NCBI GenBank assembly: GCA_034926235.1
Contig: JAYFRE010000030.1
Coordinates: 1-45,779 of the forward strand
DNA from: JAYFRE01 sp034926235
Lineage (GTDB): Bacteria; Pseudomonadota; Alphaproteobacteria; Rhodospirillales; Magnetospirillaceae
DNA: 45,779 nucleotides
Direction of reading: 5' to 3'
Below are positions 32,329-44,123 of this stretch, piece by piece. The translations under genes were made by a program, and so were the position numbers. The stretch's first letter is position 1. The number at the start of each line of letters is the position of its first letter. The notes below the pieces were generated by a model. The model had not been told where the DNA came from, did not search any database, and worked only from the letters and a program-made list of their open reading frames with translations.

Positions 32329-32667
32329 ATGAAGAAGATCGAAGCGATCATAAAGCCTTTCAAGCTCGATGAGGTGAAGGATGCCCTTCACGAGATCGGT
32401 CTGCAGGGTATCACCGTCACCGAGGCCAAGGGCTTCGGACGTCAGAAAGGGCACACGGAATTATACCGTGGCGCCGAGTATGTGGTTGATTTCCTTCCCA
32501 AGGTGAAAATCGAGCTGGTCATTGAGGAAAGCCTGGTCGAACGCGCCATCGAGGCGATTCAACAGGCGGCCCATACCGGCCGGATCGGCGATGGAAAGAT
32601 CTTCATCGCGCCGATCGAAGAGGCGATCCGCATCAGGACCGGTGAACGCGGTCACGATGCCATTTGA
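32329..32667 (+). CDS. glnB: Nitrogen regulatory protein PII (GlnB)
   Basis: This 112-aa protein is a PII signal protein. The T-loop reads G-H-T-E-L-Y-R-G-A-E-Y-V-V-D-F-L-P-K, with the uridylylation target Tyr51, and the family ends G-K-I-F-I-A-P-I-E-E-A-I-R-I-R-T-G-E. PII senses 2-oxoglutarate and ATP/ADP and regulates glutamine synthetase adenylylation, NtrB and nitrogenase control. The ATG at 32329 matches the family start; an upstream ATG at 32272 would add 19 residues. The glnB-glnA order, rather than glnK-amtB, supports the name glnB. Confidence 0.94.
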   Translation: MKKIEAIIKPFKLDEVKDALHEIGLQGITVTEAKGFGRQKGHTELYRGAEYVVDFLPKVKIELVIEESLVERAIEAIQQAAHTGRIGDGKIFIAPIEEAIRIRTGERGHDAI

Positions 32668-32769
32668 CGCAAAGCGGCGCTAAGAGCACCTGCCGGCGTT
32701 CAAAGGGCCGAGCCATGGCGCCTGTCCCCGTTTTATGTTAAGAAACTGTTCCAACTTATTGGGATTGCA

Positions 32770-34182
32770 ATGATGTCCGAAGTTAAAAAAATCCTTGATC
32801 TGATCAAGGAACATGACGTCAAGTACGTTGATTTCCGCTTCACCGACCCTCGCGGCAAATGGCAGCACACTGCCCAGCATGTCAGCACGATCGATGAAGA
32901 CCTCCTGACCGAAGGCATCATGTTCGACGGCTCCTCCATCGCCGGTTGGAAGAGCATCAACGAATCGGACATGATCCTGAAGCCCGATCTTTCGACCGCT
33001 GTTATCGATCCCTTCACTGCCCAGACCCAGCTGGTCGTGTTCTGCGACATCGTCGAACCCGCCACCGGGCAGCTCTATGACCGCGACCCCCGCTCGATCG
33101 CCAAGCGCGCCGAGCAGTATCTGGCGCAGACCGGTATCGGCGACACCGCTTATTTCGGCCCCGAAGCCGAATTCTTCGTCTTTGACGACGTTCGCTACGA
33201 AGTCAACATGAACTCGGTGTTCTATAAGATCGACTCCGAGGAAGGCCCCTATGCCACCGGCAAAGAATATCCGGAAGGCAATTCCGGCCATCGTCCCGGC
33301 GTCAAGGGCGGCTATTTCCCGGTCCCGCCGGTGGACAGCCACTGCGACCTGCGCGCCGAGATGCTGACCGTGATGGGCGAGATGGGCCTGCCGATCGAAA
33401 AGCATCACCACGAAGTCGCGCCTTCGCAGAACGAGCTTGGCACCAAATTCGACACGCTGGTGCGCTCGGCTGACTTCATGCAGATTTATAAGTATGTCGT
33501 GCACAATGTCGCGCACAGCTACGGCAAGACCGCGACCTTCATGCCCAAGCCGATCTTCGGTGACAATGGGTCGGGCATGCATGTGCATCAGTCGATCTGG
33601 AAAGCGGGCAAGCCGACCTTCGCCGGCACCGGTTATGCCGATCTGTCCGAGACCGCCCTTTACTATATCGGCGGCATCATCAAGCACGCCAAGGCGCTGA
33701 ACGCTTTCACCAACCCGCTGACCAACAGCTACAAGCGTCTGATCCCCGGCTTCGAAGCGCCCGTGCTGCTGGCTTATTCGGCCCGCAACCGCTCTGCTTC
33801 CTGCCGCATCCCCTACGGCTCCAGCCCCAAGGCCAAGCGCGTCGAGATTCGCTTCCCCGATCCGGGCGCGAACCCCTATCTCGCTTTCGCCGCCATGCTG
33901 ATGGCCGGTCTTGACGGTATCGCCAACAAGATCCACCCCGGCGATCCGATGGACAAGAACCTCTACGATCTGCCGCCCGAGGAACTGGCCAATGTTCCCA
34001 CCGTGTGCGGCAGCCTGCGCGAAGCGCTGGACAGCCTGGACAAGGATTACGAATTCCTGCTCAAGGGCGATGTCTTCTCCAAGGAATTCATCGACAGCTA
34101 CGCTGCCTTGCGCTGGGAAGAAGTCTACAAGTTCGAACACACCCCGCATCCGGTCGAATTCCAGATGTACTATTCGGTCTGA
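32770..34182 (+). CDS. glnA: Glutamine synthetase type I
   Basis: This 470-aa protein is the dodecameric glutamine synthetase, which makes glutamine from glutamate, ammonia and ATP. Key segments are M-F-D-G-S-S-I-A-G-W, the ATP-binding K-P-I-F-G-D-N-G-S-G-M-H-V-H, the glutamate-binding N-R-S-A-S-C-R-I-P-Y and R-F-P-D. The adenylylation site Tyr is in K-N-L-Y-D-L-P-P-E-E near residue 399, so activity is probably controlled by GlnE. Either of two adjacent ATGs (32770 or 32773) may be used. It is 102 bp downstream of glnB and ends at a strong terminator. Confidence 0.97.
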   Translation: MMSEVKKILDLIKEHDVKYVDFRFTDPRGKWQHTAQHVSTIDEDLLTEGIMFDGSSIAGWKSINESDMILKPDLSTAVIDPFTAQTQLVVFCDIVEPATGQLYDRDPRSIAKRAEQYLAQTGIGDTAYFGPEAEFFVFDDVRYEVNMNSVFYKIDSEEGPYATGKEYPEGNSGHRPGVKGGYFPVPPVDSHCDLRAEMLTVMGEMGLPIEKHHHEVAPSQNELGTKFDTLVRSADFMQIYKYVVHNVAHSYGKTATFMPKPIFGDNGSGMHVHQSIWKAGKPTFAGTGYADLSETALYYIGGIIKHAKALNAFTNPLTNSYKRLIPGFEAPVLLAYSARNRSASCRIPYGSSPKAKRVEIRFPDPGANPYLAFAAMLMAGLDGIANKIHPGDPMDKNLYDLPPEELANVPTVCGSLREALDSLDKDYEFLLKGDVFSKEFIDSYAALRWEEVYKFEHTPHPVEFQMYYSV

Positions 34183-34203
34183 TCGAACCAGTTTCGTTCG
34201 ACA

Positions 34204-34231
34204 AACCCCCGCCGGTTTCCCGGCGGGGGTT
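34204..34231 (+). terminator. Rho-independent terminator after glnA
   Basis: The 12-bp stem AACCCCCGCCGG / CCGGCGGGGGTT with loop TTTC is followed by TTCTTTT. It starts 21 nt after the glnA stop. From here to the tRNA-Val gene (about 290 bp) I see no gene or other signal. Confidence 0.9.
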
Positions 34232-34524
34232 TTCTTTTGCCCCGAGCATCAAGAAAAAGCGGGCGCAAACGGGGCCTTCCTTCGGACCGCGATAACCGAG
34301 ATGGCGGAAAGAAACCCCTCGTCTTGCGACTGTTTTTCAACAGCATGAATCCGGGCGATTCATCGCCTCGGTTTCGTTTTCATGTCAGGCATAGAAGAAA
34401 GCATGCGCAAGCATTCACGGCCACATGTCAGATGACGTGTGATATCCGGCGCAAACGAATGCAAGGTCAATGCGATGTCGGGGATACCGCAATACCGGCG
34501 CCAAAGGGCAGCCGGCTTGTTTTC

Positions 34525-34600
34525 TGGTGGGCGGTGAGGGACTCGAACCCCCGGCATCCTCCGTGTAAAGGAGGCGCTCTACCAACTGAGCTAACCGCCC
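34525..34600 (-). tRNA. tRNA-Val (TAC)
   Basis: On the minus strand the cloverleaf has the acceptor stem GGGCGGT / ACCGCCC, D-arm GCTCAGTTGGTAGAGC, anticodon stem-loop CCTCC-TTTACAC-GGAGG with anticodon TAC, and T-arm with GGTTCGAGTCC. CCA is encoded at 34525-34527. Confidence 0.95.
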
Positions 34601-34823
34601 ACGCCTTGGTTTCTAAGGGGTTTCGGTGGATTGGGCAAGCAATGAAAAGGGAACGAATAGGGATTTCCCGGAAGAGATCGGTCTTTGAAACTCGGAATAG
34701 CCCGGGACAGGGCAAAGATTTTTTGGCTGCTTGATTTTCGCCATGACCGGCAAGGAATCACGGGCCAATCTTGAACCAAGCGCCCCGATAATGATGTCCC
34801 TTCCCTTCTTACCAAATACAACA

Positions 34824-34853
34824 ATGCCGGCCCTTTTTTAAGAAGGCCGGCAT
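34824..34853 (-). terminator. Terminator after hup
   Basis: The 9-bp stem ATGCCGGCC / GGCCGGCAT with a 12-nt loop begins 37 nt after the hup stop on the minus strand and runs into a T-rich stretch (TTGTTGTATTT). Confidence 0.75.
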
Positions 34854-34889
34854 CGCCGTTATTGATCAAAATAAAATGGGAAGGAAGGG

Positions 34890-35162
34890 TTAGTTAACCG
34901 CGTCCTTCAACCCCTTACCAGCCTTGAATTTCGGCTGCTTCGACGCGGGAATTGTAATTTTCTCCCCGGTCCGCGGATTACGGCCTTCGGTTTTGGCGCG
35001 TTCAGCGACATTAAAAGTGCCAAAACCAACAAGACGCACTTCGTCTCCCTTTTTCAGGGCGTCGGTGATTGCATCAAAAACGCCGTCGACCGCTTTCGCA
35101 GCGTCAGCCTTGGTCAGACCGGCGGCAGCCGCCACTTCGGCCACGAGATCGTTCTTATTCAC
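34890..35162 (-). CDS. hup: HU-family DNA-binding protein
   Basis: This 90-aa protein is an HU/IHF-type histone-like protein: N-K-N-D-L-V-A-E-V-A, then G-F-G-T-F-N-V, the DNA-binding arm G-R-N-P-R-T-G-E-K-I-T-I-P-A, and a K-A-G-K-G-L-K-D-A-V-N end. It bends DNA non-specifically. Position behind lon and a length of 90 aa match HU-beta-like genes. The start codon is GTG 35162, with a purine-rich GGAAGGGGG upstream. The 173-bp gap to the lon stop is AT-rich near 35190-35210 and probably holds its promoter. Confidence 0.95.
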   Translation of the reverse strand: MNKNDLVAEVAAAAGLTKADAAKAVDGVFDAITDALKKGDEVRLVGFGTFNVAERAKTEGRNPRTGEKITIPASKQPKFKAGKGLKDAVN

Positions 35163-35335
35163 CTTGGGGCCCCCTTCCAGATGCTCCGATATAATAATGA
35201 ACCATTGAACTCATCGAAAATAGAGCGGCAGTTTAGAACGCTCGCCAGACCGGCGTCAATCGGAGAAAAACGGATAACCCAAGGGTTTCTGCCGATCTCA
35301 GGGCCTATGAAGAATCGTTCCGACCTCTTTATCGA

Positions 35336-37747
<2,412 letters not shown>

Positions 37748-37777
37748 GCTACCTCAATTCTTCACAAGTGCTACCGT

Positions 37778-37799
37778 TAGGACCGGCACGCCGGCCCTA
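37778..37799. repeat. Inverted repeat between clpX and lon
   Basis: A 10-bp stem, TAGGACCGGC / GCCGGCCCTA (one G-U pair), with a 2-nt loop lies in the 100-bp gap between clpX and lon. There is no U-run on the minus strand, so it is more likely an mRNA structure than a full terminator. Confidence 0.35.
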
Positions 37800-37847
37800 C
37801 TTTAAGTTCGGTCGCACTTCGATCCAGTCAAGGGGTAAGCCAGCAGA

Positions 37848-39113
<1,266 letters not shown>

Positions 39114-39284
39114 CGGTACTCCGTGGCTAAAACGGCCGCCGCTGGGCATGTTAGTCCCTTGGCGCACCGCAGCACAATGCAAAATATAGGCTGGACACAA
39201 GCGTTCAAGCCACTTCCGGACGGAAACGAGATCAATCGCGTCCGCCGGAAGGGCTGTCCCAGGAGTCCTTTTCGCCTTTTACGA

Positions 39285-39929
39285 TCAGGCGGTGGCCGCT
39301 CCATCCGCCGGCACCGGCCGTTGGGTGACAACCTCGTCGATCAAACCGAACGCCTTGGCGTCCTCGGCGGTCATGAAATTGTCGCGCTCCATCGCCCGTT
39401 CGATGATGTCGAGCGGCTGACCGGTGTGCTTGACATAGATATTGTTGAGCCGTGCGCGCATGGCCAGAATTTCGCGCGCATGGATCTCGATATCGGTCGC
39501 CTGCCCCTGCGCACCGCCCGAAGGCTGGTGGATCATGACCCGGGCATTCGGCAAAGCGAAACGCTTTCCTGCCGCACCGGCCGCCAGCAGCAGCGACCCC
39601 ATCGAGGCCGCCTGGCCGATGCACACCGTCGAGACGTCGGGGCGGATATACTGCATGGTATCGTAAATCGCCATGCCCGAGGTCACCACACCGCCCGGCG
39701 AATTGATATAAAACGCGATGTCCTTGGCCGGATTTTCCGATTCCAGGAACAAGAGCTGTGCGCAGATCAGCGAGGCCGCCTGATCGTAGACCTCGCCGGT
39801 CAGGAAGATGATCCGTTCCTTCAAAAGGCGCGAATAGATGTCATAAGCCCGCTCCCCGCGATTGGTCTGCTCGACCACCATGGGAACCAGGGTGTTCATG
39901 TAAAGCTCGATGGGATCCCGATCTTTCAT
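39285..39929 (-). CDS. clpP: ATP-dependent Clp protease proteolytic subunit ClpP
   Basis: This 214-aa protein is ClpP, a serine protease that forms a 14-mer barrel. The catalytic triad is visible as the Ser in G-Q-A-A-S-M-G-S, His in M-I-H-Q-P-S-G-G and Asp in the late G-L-I-D-E-V region or its neighbour. The ATG at 39929 has AGGA 8 nt upstream; a shorter start at Met 39899 is possible, since the first residues are a propeptide. It lies between tig and clpX, as in most proteobacteria. Confidence 0.96.
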   Translation of the reverse strand: MKDRDPIELYMNTLVPMVVEQTNRGERAYDIYSRLLKERIIFLTGEVYDQAASLICAQLLFLESENPAKDIAFYINSPGGVVTSGMAIYDTMQYIRPDVSTVCIGQAASMGSLLLAAGAAGKRFALPNARVMIHQPSGGAQGQATDIEIHAREILAMRARLNNIYVKHTGQPLDIIERAMERDNFMTAEDAKAFGLIDEVVTQRPVPADGAATA

Positions 39930-39989
39930 CCAATTCGTCCTTTTGCAATCCGCTGCCCGATGCGGGCGCCGCACATTCCGAAAGAAACC

Positions 39990-41393
39990 TTACGCCTCCT
40001 CGGCGGAAGCCTTCTTCTTGCGCGCCTTGGGCTTGGCCGGAGCCGCTTCTTCCGCCGCCTTCCCGGAATCGGTCGCGTCGGGGTCCCGGCGCAACTCCTC
40101 CACGGTCACGGTACGATCCGCTACCTTGGCCATTTCGAGAATGAAATCGACGACCTTTTCCTCGAACACAGGCGCACGCAGATTATTTAGAGCGTCCTGG
40201 TTCTTTTGGAAGTACTCGAATACCTGTCGTTCCTGACCGGGGAACCGGCGCGCCTCGTTCATCACCGCGCGGTTCAGATCTTCCTGGGTCACGGTGACGT
40301 TGTTGATGCGACCGATTTCGGCCATCACCAGCCCAAGCCGCACACGGCGTTCGGCGATGCGGCGATATTCCGCCTTCAGCTCGTCATCGCTTTTGCCGGC
40401 GTCGGACGGATCGATATGGTTCTGGGCGCGTTCCTGCTCGAACTGCTTCCAGATGCCTTCGAATTCGGATTCGACCATGCCTTCGGGGACGGTGAAATCG
40501 TGACCGGCGGCCAACGCGTCGAGCAAGGCCCGCTTCAGATGGGTGCGCGACAGCGCGCCATAGTCGCGCTCGATTTCCGCCTTGAACGCGTCGCGCAGTT
40601 CCTGCAGCGTTTCCAGCCCAACCGCCTTGGCCAGTTCGTCGTCCAGCGCCGCCGGCTTTGGCGCACGCACTTCATGCACGGTGACGTCGAATTCGGCAGC
40701 CTTGCCAGCCAGGGTTTCGGCGCCGTAATTTTCGGGGAAGGTCACGGTGACGACACGCGTATCGCCGGCCTTGACGCCCTGAAGCTGATCCTCGAACCCG
40801 GGGATGAAGGTGTTCGAGCCCAATTCCAGATTGAAGCCCTCGCCCTTGCCGCCATCGAACGGCACGCCGTCCAGCTTGCCCAGGAAGTCGATCACGGCGA
40901 TATCGCCCTTGCCAGCCGCGTGATCGGCCGGCAAAGCTTCGGTGCCGCCGTTGCGCTGGGCCAGATTCTTGAGCCCCTCTTCGATCTGCTCGTCCGACAC
41001 CGGCGCAACCATCCGCTCCAGCGACAGGCTGCCCAGATCCATCACGGCGAAATCGGGCAGCGCCTCGACCGCCACGCTGAATTCCAGGTCGGAACCATCC
41101 TCGAAGGAAGTCACTTCGACCTTGGGGTGCATGGCAGGACGAATCTTCTTCTCGTCGATGGCCTTGCGGGCGCCCTCATTGACGATGTCTTCGAGCACCT
41201 CGCCCAGTACGGCCTGGCCGTACTTCTTCTTCAGCAGGCCCTGCGGCACCTTGCCCGGACGGAACCCCGGCAGCCGGACGGTGCGCCCGACCTCGGCCAG
41301 ACGATCCTCGACCTTCTTCTGGATGGATTCGGAAGGAACGACGACCTTGAACTCGTGCTTAAGGCCGTCGGCGCTCAATTCGGTTACCTGCAT
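39990..41393 (-). CDS. tig: Trigger factor (ribosome-associated chaperone and prolyl isomerase)
   Basis: This 467-aa protein is trigger factor. The N-terminal ribosome-docking signature G-F-R-P-G-K-V-P is at about residues 43-50, an FKBP-type isomerase domain (G-D-I-A-V-I-D-F-L-G-K) lies at about 150-240, and a helical C-terminal chaperone domain follows. A Lys/Ala-rich tail (K-P-K-A-R-K-K-K-A-S) ends the protein. It binds nascent chains at the exit tunnel. It is the first gene of the tig-clpP-clpX-lon-hup set and lies about 110 bp from tRNA-Leu. Confidence 0.96.
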   Translation of the reverse strand: MQVTELSADGLKHEFKVVVPSESIQKKVEDRLAEVGRTVRLPGFRPGKVPQGLLKKKYGQAVLGEVLEDIVNEGARKAIDEKKIRPAMHPKVEVTSFEDGSDLEFSVAVEALPDFAVMDLGSLSLERMVAPVSDEQIEEGLKNLAQRNGGTEALPADHAAGKGDIAVIDFLGKLDGVPFDGGKGEGFNLELGSNTFIPGFEDQLQGVKAGDTRVVTVTFPENYGAETLAGKAAEFDVTVHEVRAPKPAALDDELAKAVGLETLQELRDAFKAEIERDYGALSRTHLKRALLDALAAGHDFTVPEGMVESEFEGIWKQFEQERAQNHIDPSDAGKSDDELKAEYRRIAERRVRLGLVMAEIGRINNVTVTQEDLNRAVMNEARRFPGQERQVFEYFQKNQDALNNLRAPVFEEKVVDFILEMAKVADRTVTVEELRRDPDATDSGKAAEEAAPAKPKARKKKASAEEA

Positions 41394-41506
41394 CAGAACT
41401 CTCTATATTAAAGGTGCCACGACATCGGAACGAAGCGGTCAGCCGCCCTATTCATTACATCCTCGATCCAGGGCGGCAAGGTCAACTCCGGCGGAGAACC
41501 GCCGAA

Positions 41507-41591
41507 TGGTGCGGGCGAAGGGACTCGAACCCCCATGGCTTGCGCCGCTAGGACCTAAACCTAGTGTGTCTACCAATTCCACCACACCCGC
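41507..41591 (-). tRNA. tRNA-Leu (TAG)
   Basis: On the minus strand a class II tRNA with a long variable arm folds: acceptor GCGGGTG / CGCCCGC with encoded CCA, D-arm with TGGTAGACA, anticodon stem-loop CTAGG-TTTAGGT-CCTAG with anticodon TAG, and T-arm GGTTCGAGTCC. The anticodon reads CUA/CUN Leu codons. It does not read the amber codon UAG. Confidence 0.95.
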
Positions 41592-41863
41592 GAAAGGCGC
41601 GATGACGCCGCCTGCCGCCCGGTCAAGGCGGTGTCTATAGCATAGACGCCTTTGTTGAAACAGCGCAAATCCGCTCCCTTCCAGAGCCGACATTTTTCAA
41701 GCGCTCCGTTGCTTTTCTTGCTAGAATCAAGGCAAGGGCAAACATCCAGGTTCGAACCGCATTCTTAACGTCTTAATAAATAAAATTTTATCAAAGATCG
41801 GATTGAACCCCGATCGCATTGGGCTATTTTCATCAACTACTCTCATCCCCGTAAGGACTGATC

Positions 41864-43201
41864 ATGTCTGACGATTTTGACCGTGGGGTACGTCTCGGTT
41901 TTCTGAACATAGATGAACGTACGCGCGAAGCTCTACGCGAATTCCGCCCTTTGCTGGTCCGCCATATCGACCAGGTGCTGGAAGATTTCTACATCCACGT
42001 CAAACATTCGCCCGCGGCAGCCGTCTTTCATGATCAGGCGTCGATGGATCGTGCGCGGCGGCAACAAAAGCAGCATTGGCTGGACAATGTCTTCAGCGGC
42101 AGCTTCAACGACGCCTATTTCGCCGAAGTGACGAAAATCGGCAGGGCGCATGTTCATGTCGGTCTGGAGCCGCGCTGGTACATCGCCGGCTACTGTTATG
42201 TCGTCAACATCCTGGTCGGCATCGCCATTCAGAATTACCGCAAGAAGCCGGAACGCCTGCAGGAAATCATTCAGGCCATCAACAAGGCTGCGTTCCTGGA
42301 CATGGATCTCGCCATCTCTGTCTATCATGATCTGAGCCAGCGCGAAGAAACCGCGAAGGCCATGCAGCGTCATATCGACGCCTTTGAACGCGATGTGCGC
42401 TCCGTTCTGACGGTCGTGTCTTCCGCCGTGACCGATCTTTACAGCACGGCTCAGAACATGGCGACCACGGCCGATGGAACGATGAGCTTTTCCTCGACCG
42501 TTTCGCATGCCGCCGAACAGGCGTCGGAGAATGTCCAGACCGTCGCTGCCGCGACCGAGGAACTCAGTTCCTCGATCCAGGAAATCGGTCGTCAGATCAC
42601 AGAATCCGCGCGTGTCGCCAGCAGCGCCGTCGAGGAGGCGGACAAGGTCAATAATCTGGTCATGGGCCTGGCGGACGCCGCCGGCAAGATCGGCGACGTC
42701 GTCAAGCTGATCAACGACATCGCCAGCCAGACCAATCTGTTGGCTCTGAACGCCACCATCGAGGCTGCACGCGCCGGCGACGCCGGCAAGGGATTCGCCG
42801 TGGTGGCCGGAGAGGTGAAGAACCTGGCCAACCAGACTGCCAAGGCCACCGACGAAATCAGCGCGCAAATCGCCGCCGTCCAGAACGCGACCAAGGATGC
42901 GGTCAGCGCCATCCGGGATATCGGCGCCACCATCACCAAAATCAGCGGCATCACGGCGGCCATCGCCACCTCGATCGAGGAACAAGGCGCTGCGACCCAG
43001 GAAATCGCCCGCAACATTCAAGAAGCCGCGCGCGCCACGGGCGATGTCACCGACACCATCTCGCATGTCACGACCGCTGCCGGGGAAACCAAGGACGCGG
43101 CCCGTGACGTTCTTGGAGCTGCAGAGAAATTATCTAAACAATCCGAAGGGTTGTCGACCAATGTTGAGGCATTTCTTGAAAATGTCCGTGGCAATGTCTG
43201 A
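41864..43201 (+). CDS. Globin-coupled methyl-accepting chemotaxis protein (HemAT-like)
   Basis: This 445-aa transducer has no membrane helix. An N-terminal protoglobin-type haem domain (about residues 10-165) includes R-A-H-V-H-V-G-L-E-P-R-W-Y, in which His96 fits the proximal haem ligand of HemAT sensors. A cytoplasmic signalling domain follows, with the conserved tip N-L-L-A-L-N-A-T-I-E-A-A-R-A-G-D-A. Family members sense oxygen through haem and report to CheA, so this is a likely aerotaxis sensor. AAGGA lies 7 nt before the ATG. The 272 bp between tRNA-Leu and this gene are AT-rich near 41770-41830 and probably hold its promoter. Confidence 0.92.
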   Translation: MSDDFDRGVRLGFLNIDERTREALREFRPLLVRHIDQVLEDFYIHVKHSPAAAVFHDQASMDRARRQQKQHWLDNVFSGSFNDAYFAEVTKIGRAHVHVGLEPRWYIAGYCYVVNILVGIAIQNYRKKPERLQEIIQAINKAAFLDMDLAISVYHDLSQREETAKAMQRHIDAFERDVRSVLTVVSSAVTDLYSTAQNMATTADGTMSFSSTVSHAAEQASENVQTVAAATEELSSSIQEIGRQITESARVASSAVEEADKVNNLVMGLADAAGKIGDVVKLINDIASQTNLLALNATIEAARAGDAGKGFAVVAGEVKNLANQTAKATDEISAQIAAVQNATKDAVSAIRDIGATITKISGITAAIATSIEEQGAATQEIARNIQEAARATGDVTDTISHVTTAAGETKDAARDVLGAAEKLSKQSEGLSTNVEAFLENVRGNV

Positions 43202-43228
43202 CCCGGTCTGAACCGAACGGAACGCCAA

Positions 43229-43261
43229 AAGGCGGCTTCTCACATCCCGAGAAGCCGCCTT
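43229..43261. terminator. Terminator between the globin-coupled transducer and the convergent gene
   Basis: The 12-bp stem AAGGCGGCTTCT / AGAAGCCGCCTT with a 9-nt loop is followed by ATTTTT. It overlaps the stop of the convergent minus-strand gene by a couple of bases. Confidence 0.9.
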
Positions 43262-44123
43262 ATTTTTCGCCGAGAGTCCGATATCCGTCATCGAGCAGAT
43301 GAGCGATTCCAGAAGATCGCCGGATTTCGCCACGCTCCCGGTAAGCCGCACGGTTGGCATCAACCGAGGAACGGTCATAAAGATAATTGACCGTGATTCC
43401 GGCGGATTGCGCGATCCCCTTTGGTGATGGATCACTCCACCAATTCAGTCGTTCAATGGACGCGCCGTTGGACAAATGGAAATGCGCCACCGGGTCGATG
43501 ACCCGGCCCGAACGGCGCGCGGCCTGCCTTGGCTCCACGAGATAACGCGCGCAAAGCCGCAGCAGCCTGTCTTTTAATCCCTCTATTTCTTGCCCCATCT
43601 CATCGAGCGCAACCAACGCCTGCCCGTCAGCGGAAGACAGCGTGCCGCCGTTCCGATCCAGCCATCCCCGGAATCCCGGAATCGGCGACAGGGTAGCGAA
43701 CAGCTTCAGATTGGGAAATTCGCGCGGCAATTCCCGCAAAGAGGCCACGATCAGGCTGTGGCCGAAATCTTTACGGGTCAGTCCGACATGAACCCTGTTG
43801 ATGGAATAGAAGATGGCGCTGTCGGCCAGAGCCGGATCGCCCGCCCCTTCCCGCCGTTCCAGCAGGGCGCGGACATCGCCGGCCATGCCTTTGACCAAGG
43901 CTACGGACACGAAGGCCAAGGGGTCGTTCGGTTTGTCAGGAGGGAAAAGAGCGTAAAGCCGCCGATCGCCATCAAGACGGTCCTTGAGATCCCGGCAATC
44001 GCGGATCGCATGAACCGATTCAAACGTCTTGATCGTTTCAAGCAACGGTTTCGGATCCCGAACGGTGATTCGCCGGAATCCCAGGGAATCGTCTGACTGG
44101 GACCTCTCATCGCGCTCGCTCAC
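43260..44123 (-). CDS. Malonyl-CoA decarboxylase-family protein lacking the N-terminal helical domain
   Basis: This 287-aa protein resembles the GNAT-like catalytic part of malonyl-CoA decarboxylase: A-I-F-Y-S-I, F-G-H-S-L-I, T-L-S-P-I-P-G-F with the probable catalytic Ser, and H-F-H-L-S-N-G-A with the probable catalytic His, then R-L-N-W and S-A-G-I-T-V-N-Y-L-Y. Full-length enzymes are about 430-450 aa and have an extra N-terminal helical domain, which is missing here. GTG 44123 with AGGAGG 7 nt upstream and a 4-bp overlap with the preceding gene make this start solid. It may be a divergent decarboxylase or an acyl-CoA-binding relative. Confidence 0.75.
   Translation of the reverse strand: MSERDERSQSDDSLGFRRITVRDPKPLLETIKTFESVHAIRDCRDLKDRLDGDRRLYALFPPDKPNDPLAFVSVALVKGMAGDVRALLERREGAGDPALADSAIFYSINRVHVGLTRKDFGHSLIVASLRELPREFPNLKLFATLSPIPGFRGWLDRNGGTLSSADGQALVALDEMGQEIEGLKDRLLRLCARYLVEPRQAARRSGRVIDPVAHFHLSNGASIERLNWWSDPSPKGIAQSAGITVNYLYDRSSVDANRAAYRERGEIRRSSGIAHLLDDGYRTLGEK

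Noticed and set aside
41507..41591. tRNA-Leu with anticodon TAG as an amber suppressor
   Set aside because: Anticodon UAG pairs with CUA, not with the UAG codon.
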